DNA of 64,000 bases from contig NZ_CP031056.1 in NCBI RefSeq assembly GCF_003345295.1, positions 1,364,001 through 1,428,000 on the forward strand. Direction: 5' to 3'. Position 1 is the first letter of the stretch. Each line of letters opens with the position of its first letter. The notes below the pieces were generated by a model. The model did not search any database. It was not told the DNA's origin and was given only the letters and a program-made list of their open reading frames with translations. A program made the position numbers and the translations under genes. This stretch comes from Vibrio splendidus. GTDB lineage: Bacteria; Pseudomonadota; Gammaproteobacteria; Enterobacterales; Vibrionaceae. This document shows positions 55,084 through 64,000 of this stretch, in pieces.

Positions 55084-55380
55084 TTACACAAACAAGCGGC
55101 CGAATATTAGAAATACCGCCATCGACACCACCTTCGTGAAGACCACCACCCAGATGCAATCACCAATACTAGAGTGCGTCGCTTTCCCGAGAAGGAACAC
55201 AAACAGAATCAACCCCAACACCCAACCCACTGTCGGAATCAATGACACCAAAGCAACGATTACAGCAATAGTAAGAAGGGATTTAAAGTCTGCGACCACG
55301 AAAGACATTTTGGAGGCGATATACATGCAGCATGCTGTTATTAATGCGTCCATCACAAACGCTAAAGCTTCAATTCCCAC
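55084..55380 (-). CDS. Small multi-pass membrane protein
   Basis: About 98 residues from GTG 55380, which has GAAGGAAGT upstream; a TTG at 55398 is also in frame. Three or four hydrophobic segments are visible, including ALITACCMYIASKM, LLTIAVIVALVSLIPTVGWVLGLILFVFLL and WVVVFTKVVSMAVFLIF. I do not recognise the family. It is oriented against the fasciclin gene with little space between. Alternative + strand frames over the same bases look like shadows. Confidence 0.65.
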   Translation of the reverse strand: MGIEALAFVMDALITACCMYIASKMSFVVADFKSLLTIAVIVALVSLIPTVGWVLGLILFVFLLGKATHSSIGDCIWVVVFTKVVSMAVFLIFGRLFV

Positions 55381-55486
55381 ATTACTTCCTTCACTCAAAT
55401 TAGTTGCAGTGAATATTATCGCTAAAGTGATGATTTTTCTTTAAGAAGAGAACCAAAAACAGGTGAAAACTGTAACAAAAATGAGA

Positions 55487-55966
55487 TTACCGTTCGTCTG
55501 AAGGCACTACCTTCTCCATCACGTAATTGGTGAGTTTTACGCCACGCATTTCAACTTCCTGCTCATTAACGACCTTAAAACCAAGGTGTTCATAGAAAGG
55601 CCTTGCGGTAATACTTACTTCAGAGAAATACCGCGATACACCACGAACACGACCAACAGCAAGAACATGTTCCATTAGCGCTCTTCCAACGCCTTTACCC
55701 TGGCATTCATGATGACAGAAGAAATGATCAATCAAGCCATTGGGTTGCAGGTCAGTATAACCAACAACGCAACCATCTAGCTCAGCCACAAAAGGTAGTA
55801 ACTCGTTCATACGCTTTTGCCAAAGCTCAGAGTCAAAGCTACTTGGTGCCCAAGCTTCTACTTGCTGCTGAGAATAATCTCGAACATTAACATTGCGAAC
55901 GGTATGAAAGTAAATCTCCCACAACGCCTTAGCATCACTGGTTTGGTAATTTCGAATTCTAACCAC
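55487..55966 (-). CDS. GNAT N-acetyltransferase, YafP-like
   Basis: 159 residues: VRIRNYQTSDAKALWEIYFHTVRNVNVRDYSQQQVEAWAP at the start, acetyl-CoA loop CQGKGVGRALM, then SEVSITARPFYEHLGFKVV and RGVKLTNYVMEK. This order matches E. coli YafP (a GNAT family member). The substrate is not known. It starts 91 bases downstream of the cupin gene's end. Confidence 0.87.
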   Translation of the reverse strand: MVRIRNYQTSDAKALWEIYFHTVRNVNVRDYSQQQVEAWAPSSFDSELWQKRMNELLPFVAELDGCVVGYTDLQPNGLIDHFFCHHECQGKGVGRALMEHVLAVGRVRGVSRYFSEVSITARPFYEHLGFKVVNEQEVEMRGVKLTNYVMEKVVPSDER

Positions 55967-56057
55967 GACATAGTCCTTTCATGTATCTAGTGTATTGGAC
56001 AGGTAAAGTATTATCCCTATGTGCTCTCTGAATGAGTCGACTATAGAACAAAGAGTT

Positions 56058-56372
56058 TCAACGATAAAACACAGCCAACCAGATCGTCACCATGTCTTTG
56101 TCCGTACCAATAACCTTGTGCTTTTCTCTTGCGGAAATGTTGATGTAATCCCCTTTTGATAAAGTCACAACGCGTCCATCTTCAAATTCAATGACCCCTT
56201 GCCCTTCAATAACCATCACCCATTCATGCTCATCTTGATCATACCAACCTTCTTCAGGAGAACTGTGCCCGTGAGACAGTATCCTTTCAATTCGAACATT
56301 GTCGTTAGCGATCAGGTCATTGAAGATTTCATTGGGTATCGACGAAGGAACATCAGCGTAAATATTAGACAT
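56058..56372 (-). CDS. Cupin-domain protein
   Basis: 104 residues of a single cupin barrel: RILSHGHSSPEEGWYDQDEHEWVMVIEGQG in the first motif and LSKGDYINISAREKHKVIG in the second. Putative metal ligands are His and Glu of the DEHEW segment and His of EKHKV. Reaction unknown. Confidence 0.85.
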   Translation of the reverse strand: MSNIYADVPSSIPNEIFNDLIANDNVRIERILSHGHSSPEEGWYDQDEHEWVMVIEGQGVIEFEDGRVVTLSKGDYINISAREKHKVIGTDKDMVTIWLAVFYR

Positions 56373-56462
56373 CGAACTATCCTAATCCTTGTTAACTGTA
56401 ATCTGGTGCTGCGCTTTAAATCTTGTGGTTCTTTAACTTAATAAACCGTAGAAAGCCGAAAC

Positions 56463-56966
56463 CTAGGCAGCAACACTCTTTTTGAAGTAAAAACGGTAAT
56501 AACCCACCAAGTTACTGCAGATAAACAGTGCTTCCATCAGTACAGCAGTAGGAGAGCCTACTAAGTAATTGTGAACTAGCCAAAAGCTGGTTCCGATGAT
56601 CATCAACTCTCTTAATCGACGGTCATCTTTATTGAAGGCGGCAAAGGTTTGAAACACCGAGGCAAAACAGCTCAATACACTGGTTAATCCTGAGTAAGTC
56701 ACGGCCGTTGCGACCACCGACATGGAACAGAACAAATATTTAAACTTAGACGATGTAGAAAACACGCTCGTTAAATAGCGAACAGTGGCAATCGTCATTA
56801 GGCTCGCCGCTGTCCATTGTTCGAGAAGAATAAAGTGACTCGAAATAAGCACACCAGCAAAGAACAGACAAGTGACGATTTTCTTCCTTTCCTTAAACTG
56901 GAATGACAAAAGATCGAAACAGATCGCAATCGCGACTAATACTTGAGAAAGATAAAAGGCTGACAC
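56463..56966 (-). CDS. YgjV-family inner-membrane protein
   Basis: 167 residues from GTG 56966, chosen because GAAGGA lies six bases upstream and the resulting start (SAFYLSQVLVAIAICFDLLSFQFKERKK) aligns with E. coli YgjV; a TTG at 57011 would add 15 residues. Several membrane segments follow. Characteristic parts are TVRYLTSVF, CFASVFQTFAAFNKDDRRLRELM and SFWLVHNYLVGSPTAVLMEALF. Function unknown. Confidence 0.83.
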   Translation of the reverse strand: MSAFYLSQVLVAIAICFDLLSFQFKERKKIVTCLFFAGVLISSHFILLEQWTAASLMTIATVRYLTSVFSTSSKFKYLFCSMSVVATAVTYSGLTSVLSCFASVFQTFAAFNKDDRRLRELMIIGTSFWLVHNYLVGSPTAVLMEALFICSNLVGYYRFYFKKSVAA

Positions 56967-57085
56967 GGTGATTCCTTCAATAATAACATTACGCCGAGCC
57001 GTTTCGTTCAACCATGAATAGCCAAAGAAACTCTCTTGGTTAATTCAAAAATACGGCAGCAGTGATCTAAAGCTTCAACAGAGAA

Positions 57086-57886
57086 CTAAAGTTTCAACAC
57101 ACCACTGATCACAGTGATAGCAGAACCGATTAACTTTATTCGCCCGTTAGCTAATAACTCTGTCGACATATAGCCACCACGACGAGACGCCTGATAAGCA
57201 TTGAAACTACTTTTGTTTAGCTTGTCTGCCCAGTGCTGCGTCAATGCACAATGTGCCGAACCAGTGACGGGGTCTTCATTAACACCCACCCATGGCGCAA
57301 AGTAGCGAGAAACAAAATCAAGTTCAGGATTTGATGGAACTGCCGTTACCACAACACCTCTACCATCCATGCGTTTCAAGGAATCAAAGTTTGGCGACAA
57401 ATCCAATAGAACGCGCTCATCAACGACTTCGATCAACTGCTTTGAATCAAACTCTCTAAATGAAACAACTTGGTTGAACTCCAAGCCAAGGTGTTCGAGC
57501 AATTCTTGATCGGGTTCCAGACTCGGCGATAAATGAGTGCTAGGAAAATCAAGCACGATAGACGATTCACGAACCGTGGCAGATAACTCACCAGACAAAG
57601 TATCAAATACTACCTTATCACCCGTTTTCACTAACCCTTGCTCTTTCAATACGTGGACGGTTGCCAAAGTACCATGTCCACATAGTTTCACTTCTACTTC
57701 TGGCGTGAACCATTTAAGCGTCATAGTGTTAAGCGCGAGAAAAGCGGTTTCAGATACCGCCATCTCTTCAGCGATTGAGAACATGAGTGACTCATCAAGT
57801 AGATCTTGAGAAATGCAGACCCCAGCTGGGTTTCCTTTAAAAGCTTGAGCTGTGAACGAGTCCACTTGATATATATCTAAATTCAC
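57086..57886 (-). CDS. PhzF-family isomerase/epimerase
   Basis: 266 residues with the PhzF pattern: IYQVDSFTAQAFKGNPAGVCI, catalytic Glu in AVSETAFL, KLCGHGTLAT, then GVNEDPVTGSAHCAL. It is a cytoplasmic two-lobed enzyme of the diaminopimelate epimerase fold. Its substrate cannot be inferred; many relatives are not phenazine enzymes. GTG start with AGGAA upstream. Confidence 0.93.
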   Translation of the reverse strand: MNLDIYQVDSFTAQAFKGNPAGVCISQDLLDESLMFSIAEEMAVSETAFLALNTMTLKWFTPEVEVKLCGHGTLATVHVLKEQGLVKTGDKVVFDTLSGELSATVRESSIVLDFPSTHLSPSLEPDQELLEHLGLEFNQVVSFREFDSKQLIEVVDERVLLDLSPNFDSLKRMDGRGVVVTAVPSNPELDFVSRYFAPWVGVNEDPVTGSAHCALTQHWADKLNKSSFNAYQASRRGGYMSTELLANGRIKLIGSAITVISGVLKL

Positions 57887-58163
57887 AATAGTTCCTAGCT
57901 CTTATATTGGATAAATATTATTGCCTACAATAAGCACAAACACCCCGTGCTACAAGTGTTCAACAGCAACATAATTAATACTTATTTAAGAAGTAAGGAA
58001 TGATAAACAAAGAGTTATGAAAATAATAGGCGGATTAAGCAGAAGGTTTAATATCGGGCAGATAAGAGCTAAAACGTATCAGCCTGGTAGGTAACAAGCA
58101 CACATTCGCGGCACATAGGCATTGTATCGTGCCACAAGCGTATGTTACTCAGTAATGATGAAT

Positions 58164-58814
58164 CTACTGACGTACCAAAGCAGATTTCACAATGGTCAAG
58201 CCAAGCAGACCCAGCATGACTCCTGTCACTTTATCAATATAGTAAGCAACACGTGTGAACTCTCGACGAACTTTAGGTGCCGATAAAAGGAATATGATTG
58301 CTGCATCCCACACAAAGACAACCACCGTCATCCAAACTCCCAGCCCGAGCTTGAACATGAAGCCAATGTCATTGTTCAACACAACCGTGAATAAGCTCAA
58401 ATAGAACAAAAGGTTTTTGGGATTAAGAATTCCTGATAGAAAACCCGTGATGAATTCTTTAAGAAAAGTCGTTTGGTTGAAGCTATCTCCTTCGGTAACA
58501 TCCATATTGCTGTAATTACATTTCTTCGCTCTTATCGCTTGCACAGCAAGATAAACAAGAAACACACCACCAATGATCTTCAGTACAATCATAACGGAAA
58601 CGGAAGCCGCTAGAATAGACCCTACTCCAACCAAGCACAAAGCAATATAAACCGCATTCGCACTGGCAATACCGAATGCAACGCCTAATGCTTTTCTTCC
58701 CTTATTTCGAACAGCACTCTTCACCACAATCACAAAGTCTGGCCCGGGACTCAATAACGCTAGAAAGTGAGCAATCGCCACGGTAACAAAAATTCCGACT
58801 AAACCCGCATCCAT
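58164..58814 (-). CDS. LysE/RhtB-family amino-acid exporter
   Basis: 216 residues with about six membrane segments. The LysE pattern is evident: IAHFLALLSPGPDFVIVVKSAVRNKGRKALGVAFGIASA, then KEFITGFLSGILNPKNLLFYLSLF and a C-terminal VMLGLLGLTIV. It exports amino acids or related small molecules. An inverted repeat just upstream may be its operator. Confidence 0.93.
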   Translation of the reverse strand: MDAGLVGIFVTVAIAHFLALLSPGPDFVIVVKSAVRNKGRKALGVAFGIASANAVYIALCLVGVGSILAASVSVMIVLKIIGGVFLVYLAVQAIRAKKCNYSNMDVTEGDSFNQTTFLKEFITGFLSGILNPKNLLFYLSLFTVVLNNDIGFMFKLGLGVWMTVVVFVWDAAIIFLLSAPKVRREFTRVAYYIDKVTGVMLGLLGLTIVKSALVRQ

Positions 58815-59174
58815 AAACCAATGTCCTTATTGTAAAATTTAATGCATTATTATTGCATAATAATTGGATACTGGGTTTTATTGGTTAACTGTTAATGTTT
58901 AGATACTAAGAGGATCAGACAGACAACACGTTTTAATCAGTCTTGTTAGGTACGAGACTTCCTAATAATAAGCTTTTCAATGTTTAGATTATCAAACCAC
59001 GATTTAGCTTAGTGAGCTTTTGACCAAGGCTCAATAACTCGCTTATTTGGAGTCAGAAAATTGTTGTTCACGTGCAATGCATTAGGTTGTACTAAAATAA
59101 GAGGCCTAAATTTGAACTATGTCTCAAGAATTGGGCTACGATTTAATTAATCACAGTACGAAAGGAATCCGTCA
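58815..59174. other. Intergenic region between LysE-type and PotD-like genes
   Basis: 360 A/T-rich bases with divergent promoters for the exporter (-) and the binding-protein operon (+). An inverted repeat ATTATTA-TTGCA-TAATAAT lies at 58846-58864, about 31 bases before the exporter start, a plausible operator. No gene seen. Confidence 0.45.
58846..58864. promoter_or_regulatory. Candidate operator upstream of the LysE-type exporter
   Basis: Perfect 7-5-7 inverted repeat ATTATTA-TTGCA-TAATAAT, 31 bases before the start codon. The regulator is unknown. Confidence 0.4.
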
Positions 59175-60206
59175 GTGAAAACATTCTATGTTTCAATTGT
59201 TGCATCATCATCCTTTTTAACTGGCTCTGCACTTGGCCAAACCCATGAAATTTACCTCTACAATTGGGATGAGTTTTTATCTGATCGTGTCATTACTCAG
59301 TTACGCGATACTTACGATATTTCGCTGAAACAACAGTACTTCTCTGATGAGTCAATAAGAGATGAAGTTTTATTGAGCGAACGTCGAGGCGCTTTTGAAC
59401 TAGTTATTGTAGAAAGTGTAAAACTTAAAGCGTTAGCCGAACAAAATCTATTCCACAACCTCCAAGACTTGCAACAATCCATTGCAGGAAACTTTGATTC
59501 TAGATGGGTTGATGGATGTGGAGATTACGGTATCCCTTATGCTTGGGGGACATCAGGTATCTTGTATCGAAGCGATAAAGTTACTACTCCCGAATCTTGG
59601 AATGCCATTCTTGATCCCGACACAAAAGCCAGTGGCAAAATAAGTATGTATTACGAAGCAACAGATTTAGTGAGCACTGCACTGTTGGCACATCAATTTG
59701 ATCCGTTCACGAACAACGAACAAGAACTGCGCGTTGCGTATAAAACCCTACAAACACAGAAGCCGCATCTTGAAAGCAACGAATACGTTATCGATTATAT
59801 TCACCAGCCTGAACGCCTCTCAAACATTGACCTCGCCTACGGTTATTCAGGCGATAGCTATGCGCTCAATGATGCCGAGCCTGGTTCATCTTGGGCATAT
59901 GTCGTGCCTCAAGAAGGAACAACTTTGTGGCTAGAGTGTATCGCAGCAATTAACAACGGAGCGTTATCTTCACAAGCCACCACAATAATGACATTCTTAT
60001 CTCAACCCAATATCGCCGCTCAAAACGCGATGGATTCATGGTTTGCAACCCCTAGTACAAAAGCAAAAGAGTTGACCTCTCAAGAGTATCAAAATGACCC
60101 TGAACTTTTTCCTAGTAAAGAGATATTAGATCGCAGCTACCTATATAAACAATTAGAACCTAATAGCATTCAAATTCGTAACCGTATTGTCGACAGTCTG
60201 AGATAA
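59175..60206 (+). CDS. PotD/NspS-like periplasmic polyamine-type binding protein
   Basis: 343 residues from GTG 59175 (AAAGGAATCC upstream), with a signal peptide ending ALGQTHE. The mature start EIYLYNWDEFLSDRVI is the PotD/NspS opening (YNW). GDYGIPYAWGTSGILYRSDK, AYGYSGDSY and a late LWLECIAAINNGA support a bacterial type-2 binding fold. No permease genes are nearby. It is separated by three bases from a membrane GGDEF/EAL gene, the arrangement of nspS-mbaA in V. cholerae, where the binding protein controls biofilm through the membrane enzyme. The ligand is probably a polyamine (inference). Confidence 0.88.
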   Translation: MKTFYVSIVASSSFLTGSALGQTHEIYLYNWDEFLSDRVITQLRDTYDISLKQQYFSDESIRDEVLLSERRGAFELVIVESVKLKALAEQNLFHNLQDLQQSIAGNFDSRWVDGCGDYGIPYAWGTSGILYRSDKVTTPESWNAILDPDTKASGKISMYYEATDLVSTALLAHQFDPFTNNEQELRVAYKTLQTQKPHLESNEYVIDYIHQPERLSNIDLAYGYSGDSYALNDAEPGSSWAYVVPQEGTTLWLECIAAINNGALSSQATTIMTFLSQPNIAAQNAMDSWFATPSTKAKELTSQEYQNDPELFPSKEILDRSYLYKQLEPNSIQIRNRIVDSLR

Positions 60207-60209
60207 TTG

Positions 60210-62642
60210 ATGCCAGTATTGAAAAAGCTGTATTTCGTACTCATACCAACACTGCTATTTGTCTTTACGATAGCGGGAATGGTCACCTATAATTTCGCAT
60301 CAAACCATGCGAAACACATGTACCTCGACAAAGTACAATCTGACGTTAACACTGCGTTAGTTGCTGCTGAGTATGAACAACTCGGTTTGTCTTTGTTAGT
60401 TAAAGATATCGGGTCGTCGTTACAGTTTCTTCGCTACATTCAAAACCCTAGTGATTACACCACCCTGTCTCTCCTTGAAAAACGAGTACTGCGCGTAATA
60501 AACCAGAACCACGTTAGCCAGTTTGGACAACGTAATATCTACATCATAGATCCCAAGTTTAAATTAACACTGTCTACATTGAGAGCCGACCCTTTCGAAG
60601 GGTTAAAAATTCCCGATAATATTTATGAAAAAATCTTCGACATATATACTTCATTGATAAATAAGAAGGAACTATCAAACGAAGGTTTTTCTTATATCTC
60701 AGTCAGTGGTGAGCTTAGGTACGCTTATGTTGCTGCAATTGATCCTTATTTACTCCCCCAGGATAAACGTGCAAATAACAGTTTAAATCGATACATATTG
60801 ATTGCCGACGGGCCCTTAAAGCAACTCTCTAGCTTGTTAATCAAATACAACGATGATGACAATATGCAGCTATTGATTGAACCTTCATCAGACGTTGCCA
60901 ACATCGAAAATACTCAGTTCGTCATCAAGTCCATTGAACAAACTAACGAAAGCATCAATGTACAGATGACAAGCCGTCATCTCATTGCTCAAGTTAACAT
61001 TCGCGAGAAAAAGTTTAATCATGAGAAAGCCATCATCGCCAAACAGACCCTACTTGGCTGCTTAGCTACTCTCTTTATAATCATGTTAATTGTCCACCTG
61101 GTTGTGCGATACCAACTTGTGCGGCCCCTCAAAGGCTTATTGCACGAGATATCTATCGGTGGGTTAAAGCTTCGTTATTTCAAGCGGTCGTCTGGGCAAA
61201 GTGAAATTGATGGCTTAAAGAACGCGTACATTGACTCGTTGACGGAATTAAAATTCGAAGCTGAGTTTGATCAACTCACTAAGTTAGCCAACCGACGTTC
61301 GTTCATACGTCACCTTGATGTACGTTTAAAAAGTTCAATGAACTCACGTTGCTATCTGGTTTGTTGGGATATCATCGATTTCAGAAAAATCAATGATTTA
61401 TACGGTGCAAAAGTAGGTGATAATGTGCTAATTAGCCTAGCTAAAGCATTGAGAGAAACGCTACAGAACCAACAATCGTCTTTGGGCTTTAGTTGTAGTG
61501 ATTATTCTCTTGCAAGGCTCGGGGGAAACCAGTTTATTGCCATATTGGAAATCGATGAACATCAATCGATAAGCGAAGAAATTGAGAACATCAACAACAC
61601 ACTGACCGGAACCACTTTCCTTGATTACTATGGATTTAGGCTCTCGGTTGCAACAGGCGTATTGCCTGTCGACACACCAAAATTTGAAGAGATTTGGCAT
61701 CGATGTATTGATGAGATGTTGATCAATGCTAAGTCTCACAGTGATGGCGAAAGTCGCGTTATTTACGGCGAAGAGTTATTACACACATTAGAGAGACATG
61801 ATGTCATCGAGAAAAGGCTTTTGGAATGTTGTGAAAGTGACAATTTTGAACTCCGTTTCATGCCTATTCTCAATGCCCAAACACTTCACATCGATGGCGC
61901 AGAGTGCCTTATCCGTTGCCCTGCTTTGTTTAGTATTAATGCCGGACCCGATGAATTCATTCCTGTCGCTGAAAAAAGTAATCTAATTTCAAAACTCGAC
62001 ATGTGGGTGATTAGTACCGCAATCAAGAGCTATAAAGAGCTGTCAGAGGTTCACAAGTACGAAGGTACCTTATCCATCAACATTTCAGCAATGGAGTTAT
62101 ATAACCGCAATTTTGCAAATAACATTCGTAAAGTTCTTGAACGATATCAAGTGCCTCCGGCCAAGATTATTATCGAAATTACCGAGACCAGTTATGTCAA
62201 AAGTACAAAACTTACGGTTCAAACTATTGAAAACCTCAGAGGCTTAGGACTAAAAGTGTCCCTCGATGATTTTGGTACTGGCTACACCGCATTTAATCAA
62301 CTTCTCCACTACCCTGTGGATGAGTTAAAGGTGGATAAGAGTTTTATCGATAATATCGTAAACGACAAAGCCGGCCGCAAGATGGTCGAATCAATGATTA
62401 ACTTAGGCCATTCTTGTGACACTTTAGTTGTCGGTGAGGGTGTGGAATCAATAGAGCAATATCGACATCTCAAAGAGGCGAATTGCGATTTGATACAAGG
62501 TTACTTATTCAGCCAACCATTAACATACCTTCAATTTATCGAGTTTGTTCGAGACCATAATCCTCAGGAAATCTTAGACCCTCAATCCACTGTAGATTCT
62601 AGTCCTGACGAAAGAATTGTTTCTCTAACTCAGAAAAAATAA
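60210..62642 (+). CDS. MbaA-like membrane protein with degenerate GGDEF and EAL-type domain
   Basis: 810 residues from ATG 60210 (TTG at 60207 is adjacent). A membrane segment (about 8-28), a ~250-residue periplasmic part and a second membrane segment (about 288-308) precede the cytoplasm. The GGDEF site is degenerate: GGNQF (438-442). The EAL-type site is ECL (565-567), with LSINISA, EITET, LDDFGTGY, KVDKSFI, GEGVE and QGYLFSQPL, so the phosphodiesterase residues appear retained. It would more likely degrade than make cyclic-di-GMP. It is paired with the binding protein just upstream. Confidence 0.9.
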   Translation: MPVLKKLYFVLIPTLLFVFTIAGMVTYNFASNHAKHMYLDKVQSDVNTALVAAEYEQLGLSLLVKDIGSSLQFLRYIQNPSDYTTLSLLEKRVLRVINQNHVSQFGQRNIYIIDPKFKLTLSTLRADPFEGLKIPDNIYEKIFDIYTSLINKKELSNEGFSYISVSGELRYAYVAAIDPYLLPQDKRANNSLNRYILIADGPLKQLSSLLIKYNDDDNMQLLIEPSSDVANIENTQFVIKSIEQTNESINVQMTSRHLIAQVNIREKKFNHEKAIIAKQTLLGCLATLFIIMLIVHLVVRYQLVRPLKGLLHEISIGGLKLRYFKRSSGQSEIDGLKNAYIDSLTELKFEAEFDQLTKLANRRSFIRHLDVRLKSSMNSRCYLVCWDIIDFRKINDLYGAKVGDNVLISLAKALRETLQNQQSSLGFSCSDYSLARLGGNQFIAILEIDEHQSISEEIENINNTLTGTTFLDYYGFRLSVATGVLPVDTPKFEEIWHRCIDEMLINAKSHSDGESRVIYGEELLHTLERHDVIEKRLLECCESDNFELRFMPILNAQTLHIDGAECLIRCPALFSINAGPDEFIPVAEKSNLISKLDMWVISTAIKSYKELSEVHKYEGTLSINISAMELYNRNFANNIRKVLERYQVPPAKIIIEITETSYVKSTKLTVQTIENLRGLGLKVSLDDFGTGYTAFNQLLHYPVDELKVDKSFIDNIVNDKAGRKMVESMINLGHSCDTLVVGEGVESIEQYRHLKEANCDLIQGYLFSQPLTYLQFIEFVRDHNPQEILDPQSTVDSSPDERIVSLTQKK

Positions 62643-62999
62643 CCTCAATACATCGCTTCATATTTTCGAATTCGTATTGGTTGCCACTATTATCCGCAGC
62701 GCAGAGAGTTCGCCATCTCATCCATCTCATCCATCTCATCCAAGATAAGGTCCGAAGTGAACAAATCAGTTCTGACGTTGCTCTTATGGTGAAAATTAAA
62801 CGAACGAAGAATCTAATTAAAGCGATATCAAGTAGTCAATAGAAACGTAAAACGACTAAATAAAAGATTGGACACGAGCGATACATTGCTCAACCTAAAC
62901 GCGGCTGAACGAAGAGGAACCGAGCAAAGCGATTAATGAATGGGGAGAATGAATTAAACAGCTCAGGTAAACTCAATAATGCTCTCACATGAAAGAGCA
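62643..62999. other. Intergenic region with a short nonamer repeat
   Basis: 357 bases between convergent genes. Three perfect tandem copies of CCATCTCAT lie at 62713-62739. No coding or RNA feature was recognised in the rest. Confidence 0.5.
62713..62739. repeat. Three tandem copies of a 9-base unit
   Basis: CCATCTCAT occurs three times in a row, 71 bases after the MbaA-like stop codon. Confidence 0.85.
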
Positions 63000-63001
63000 T
63001 T
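62978..63001 (-). terminator. Hairpin at the end of the partial GGDEF-like gene
   Basis: AATGCTCT and AGAGCATT pair around eight bases. The stem overlaps the stop codon of the minus-strand gene; on that strand it is followed by only a weak T-rich stretch. Confidence 0.5.
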
Positions 63002-64000
63002 AACCTTGCATGGTGGTGACCAACTCCATCATGTCTTTAGAACTTATATTTTTCTTATGTCTCACTACAGCGTCAATCATCAATTCTAAATTACCTGCCG
63101 AAATATAATCACTGAGCACCTCGTTAAATTTCTCCTGTATTTCACCACTCGCATGTAAGTGATCAGGGATAAAGAACAAAAACTGACTACCACTGCTACG
63201 AAACGAAATAGCACTTTCAGGGATCTTTGCCGTAAGAGACTTAGCGGCTGAACTCACGACTAAGTCGCCATATTCAAGCCCATACTTTTGATTAATCTCG
63301 CTAAGATTTCTGATTCGCACGAAGTACAGATCGAAGTTGTTGTCTCTCGAGTAATTATTTTTTACAAATTTCATTAGCGAGACTCTATTATGAAATCCTG
63401 TAATACAATCGGTCGAACGGAGTTTTCGTTTAGCGGAAAAATCGATATAAAAAATAGCTCCCGTCATCATCAATATTAAAACAAGAAACGCGCTACTGAT
63501 TTGATGGATCATGACCAATTTGTCGACCATGGAGGTGTTTTCCTCTATCACTGGGCTTTGTAGGCGAAATTTTTCATTAATAAAGCCCACTAACGTGTGA
63601 TAACAAATATCGATTTTTTTCTGTAACGACTCTTTAGGAAGGACGCCTTCGTTGACTAGCTTAATTGAAGACTCTAACGCCTTAAACTTTTCAAACTCTG
63701 TTGTAAAGTAAGGTCTAAAGTTGGCTGACTTAATGAAGTTAGACGATTCAGTGCTGTTTATTAAAATATCAAAACGACTCCAAGTAATATCGTACGCTAA
63801 CCATAATTCATCATAATCGATGGTGTCAGAGCGACTGACCATCAAGAAGTTGGCGTATTCTTTTACTAACTGAAAAACGAACCACGTTGCTTCATTTTGT
63901 CGACTCGAAAAACTCTTATTGATGTCGTTAATGCGCGTGACACTGTAGATATTTACGGCGAGCACCACCGCCGCTAAAGATAACACGACAATTTTAATGG
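63000..64000 (-). CDS. Partial membrane signalling protein with degenerate GGDEF domain
   Basis: At least 333 residues; the frame stays open to the window edge (residues IKIV precede a GTG at 63986), so the start lies outside. A first membrane segment (VVLAVNIYSV), a ~150-residue periplasmic region, a second membrane segment (ISSAFLVLILMMTGAIFYI) and a GGDEF-like domain follow. The expected R-GGDEF site reads SSGSQF, and I-site residues are not evident. No EAL domain follows. It is probably not a diguanylate cyclase, but a sensor or receptor type (inference). It is convergent with the MbaA-like gene. Confidence 0.82.
   Translation of the reverse strand, partial: IKIVVLSLAAVVLAVNIYSVTRINDINKSFSSRQNEATWFVFQLVKEYANFLMVSRSDTIDYDELWLAYDITWSRFDILINSTESSNFIKSANFRPYFTTEFEKFKALESSIKLVNEGVLPKESLQKKIDICYHTLVGFINEKFRLQSPVIEENTSMVDKLVMIHQISSAFLVLILMMTGAIFYIDFSAKRKLRSTDCITGFHNRVSLMKFVKNNYSRDNNFDLYFVRIRNLSEINQKYGLEYGDLVVSSAAKSLTAKIPESAISFRSSGSQFLFFIPDHLHASGEIQEKFNEVLSDYISAGNLELMIDAVVRHKKNISSKDMMELVTTMQG

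Noticed and set aside
55136..55444. 102-residue + strand frame over the small membrane protein
   Set aside because: The minus-strand frame has membrane segments and a ribosome site; the + frame has neither and resembles no family.

Overview
The window looks like a chromosomal segment of a marine Vibrio. This rests on protein content: a LuxP-type periplasmic protein, a DUF2860 porin-like barrel, a DUF2057/YccT protein, an NspS/MbaA-style pair, and a purine riboswitch of the Vibrio add type in front of an adenine/adenosine deaminase. No rRNA, tRNA, CRISPR array, transposase or phage gene was seen. All identifications are by eye from the translated sequence; no database search was run.

Left part (1-24.6 kb): surface and secretion. 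A giant minus-strand protein (its 3' end lies outside the window) consists of 25 complete ~95-residue cadherin-like 'tandem-95' domains, a 26th running off the edge, and two inserted non-repeat domains. Divergently transcribed is a type I secretion operon: a small Hpt-like protein, an HlyD adaptor, a membrane histidine-kinase-like protein with a receiver, a TolC-like outer-membrane protein and two different ABC subunits. The Hpt-like and kinase-like proteins lack their phospho-acceptor histidines, and both ABC subunits have degenerate ATPase motifs. A small unknown protein follows, then an intact hybrid kinase with two receivers, a small PstS-like periplasmic protein and an outer-membrane barrel.

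Centre (24.7-48.9 kb): sulfatase and phosphatase functions plus signalling. There are two Cys-type sulfatases, an anaerobic sulfatase maturase (radical SAM), an FGE-fold lipoprotein without the catalytic cysteines, a PafA-like alkaline phosphatase, an octaheme cytochrome c with HEAT/TPR repeats, a heme-less protein resembling the C-terminal half of that cytochrome, and a MoxR-DUF58-DUF4381-VWA-VWA/TPR-BatD operon. Embedded among them are a LuxP paralogue, a second sugar-type binding protein and a GGDEF-EAL protein, followed by a LysR regulator.

Right part (49-64 kb): mostly single genes. These include a YccT-like protein, a Crp/Fnr regulator, the riboswitch-controlled deaminase, two GNAT acetyltransferases, a DUF2860 barrel, a fasciclin protein, a cupin, a YgjV-like protein, a PhzF-like isomerase and a LysE-type exporter. 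A PotD/NspS-like binding protein is paired with an MbaA-like protein (degenerate GGDEF, EAL-type domain intact apart from ECL). A partial membrane protein with a degenerate GGDEF domain ends the window.

A recurring theme is a periplasmic binding protein next to a membrane signal transducer (23.0, 31.2 and 59.2 kb). The most unusual system is the secretion operon, which carries what looks like a non-phosphorylating signalling module and an atypical pair of ABC subunits beside a giant repetitive adhesin-like protein.
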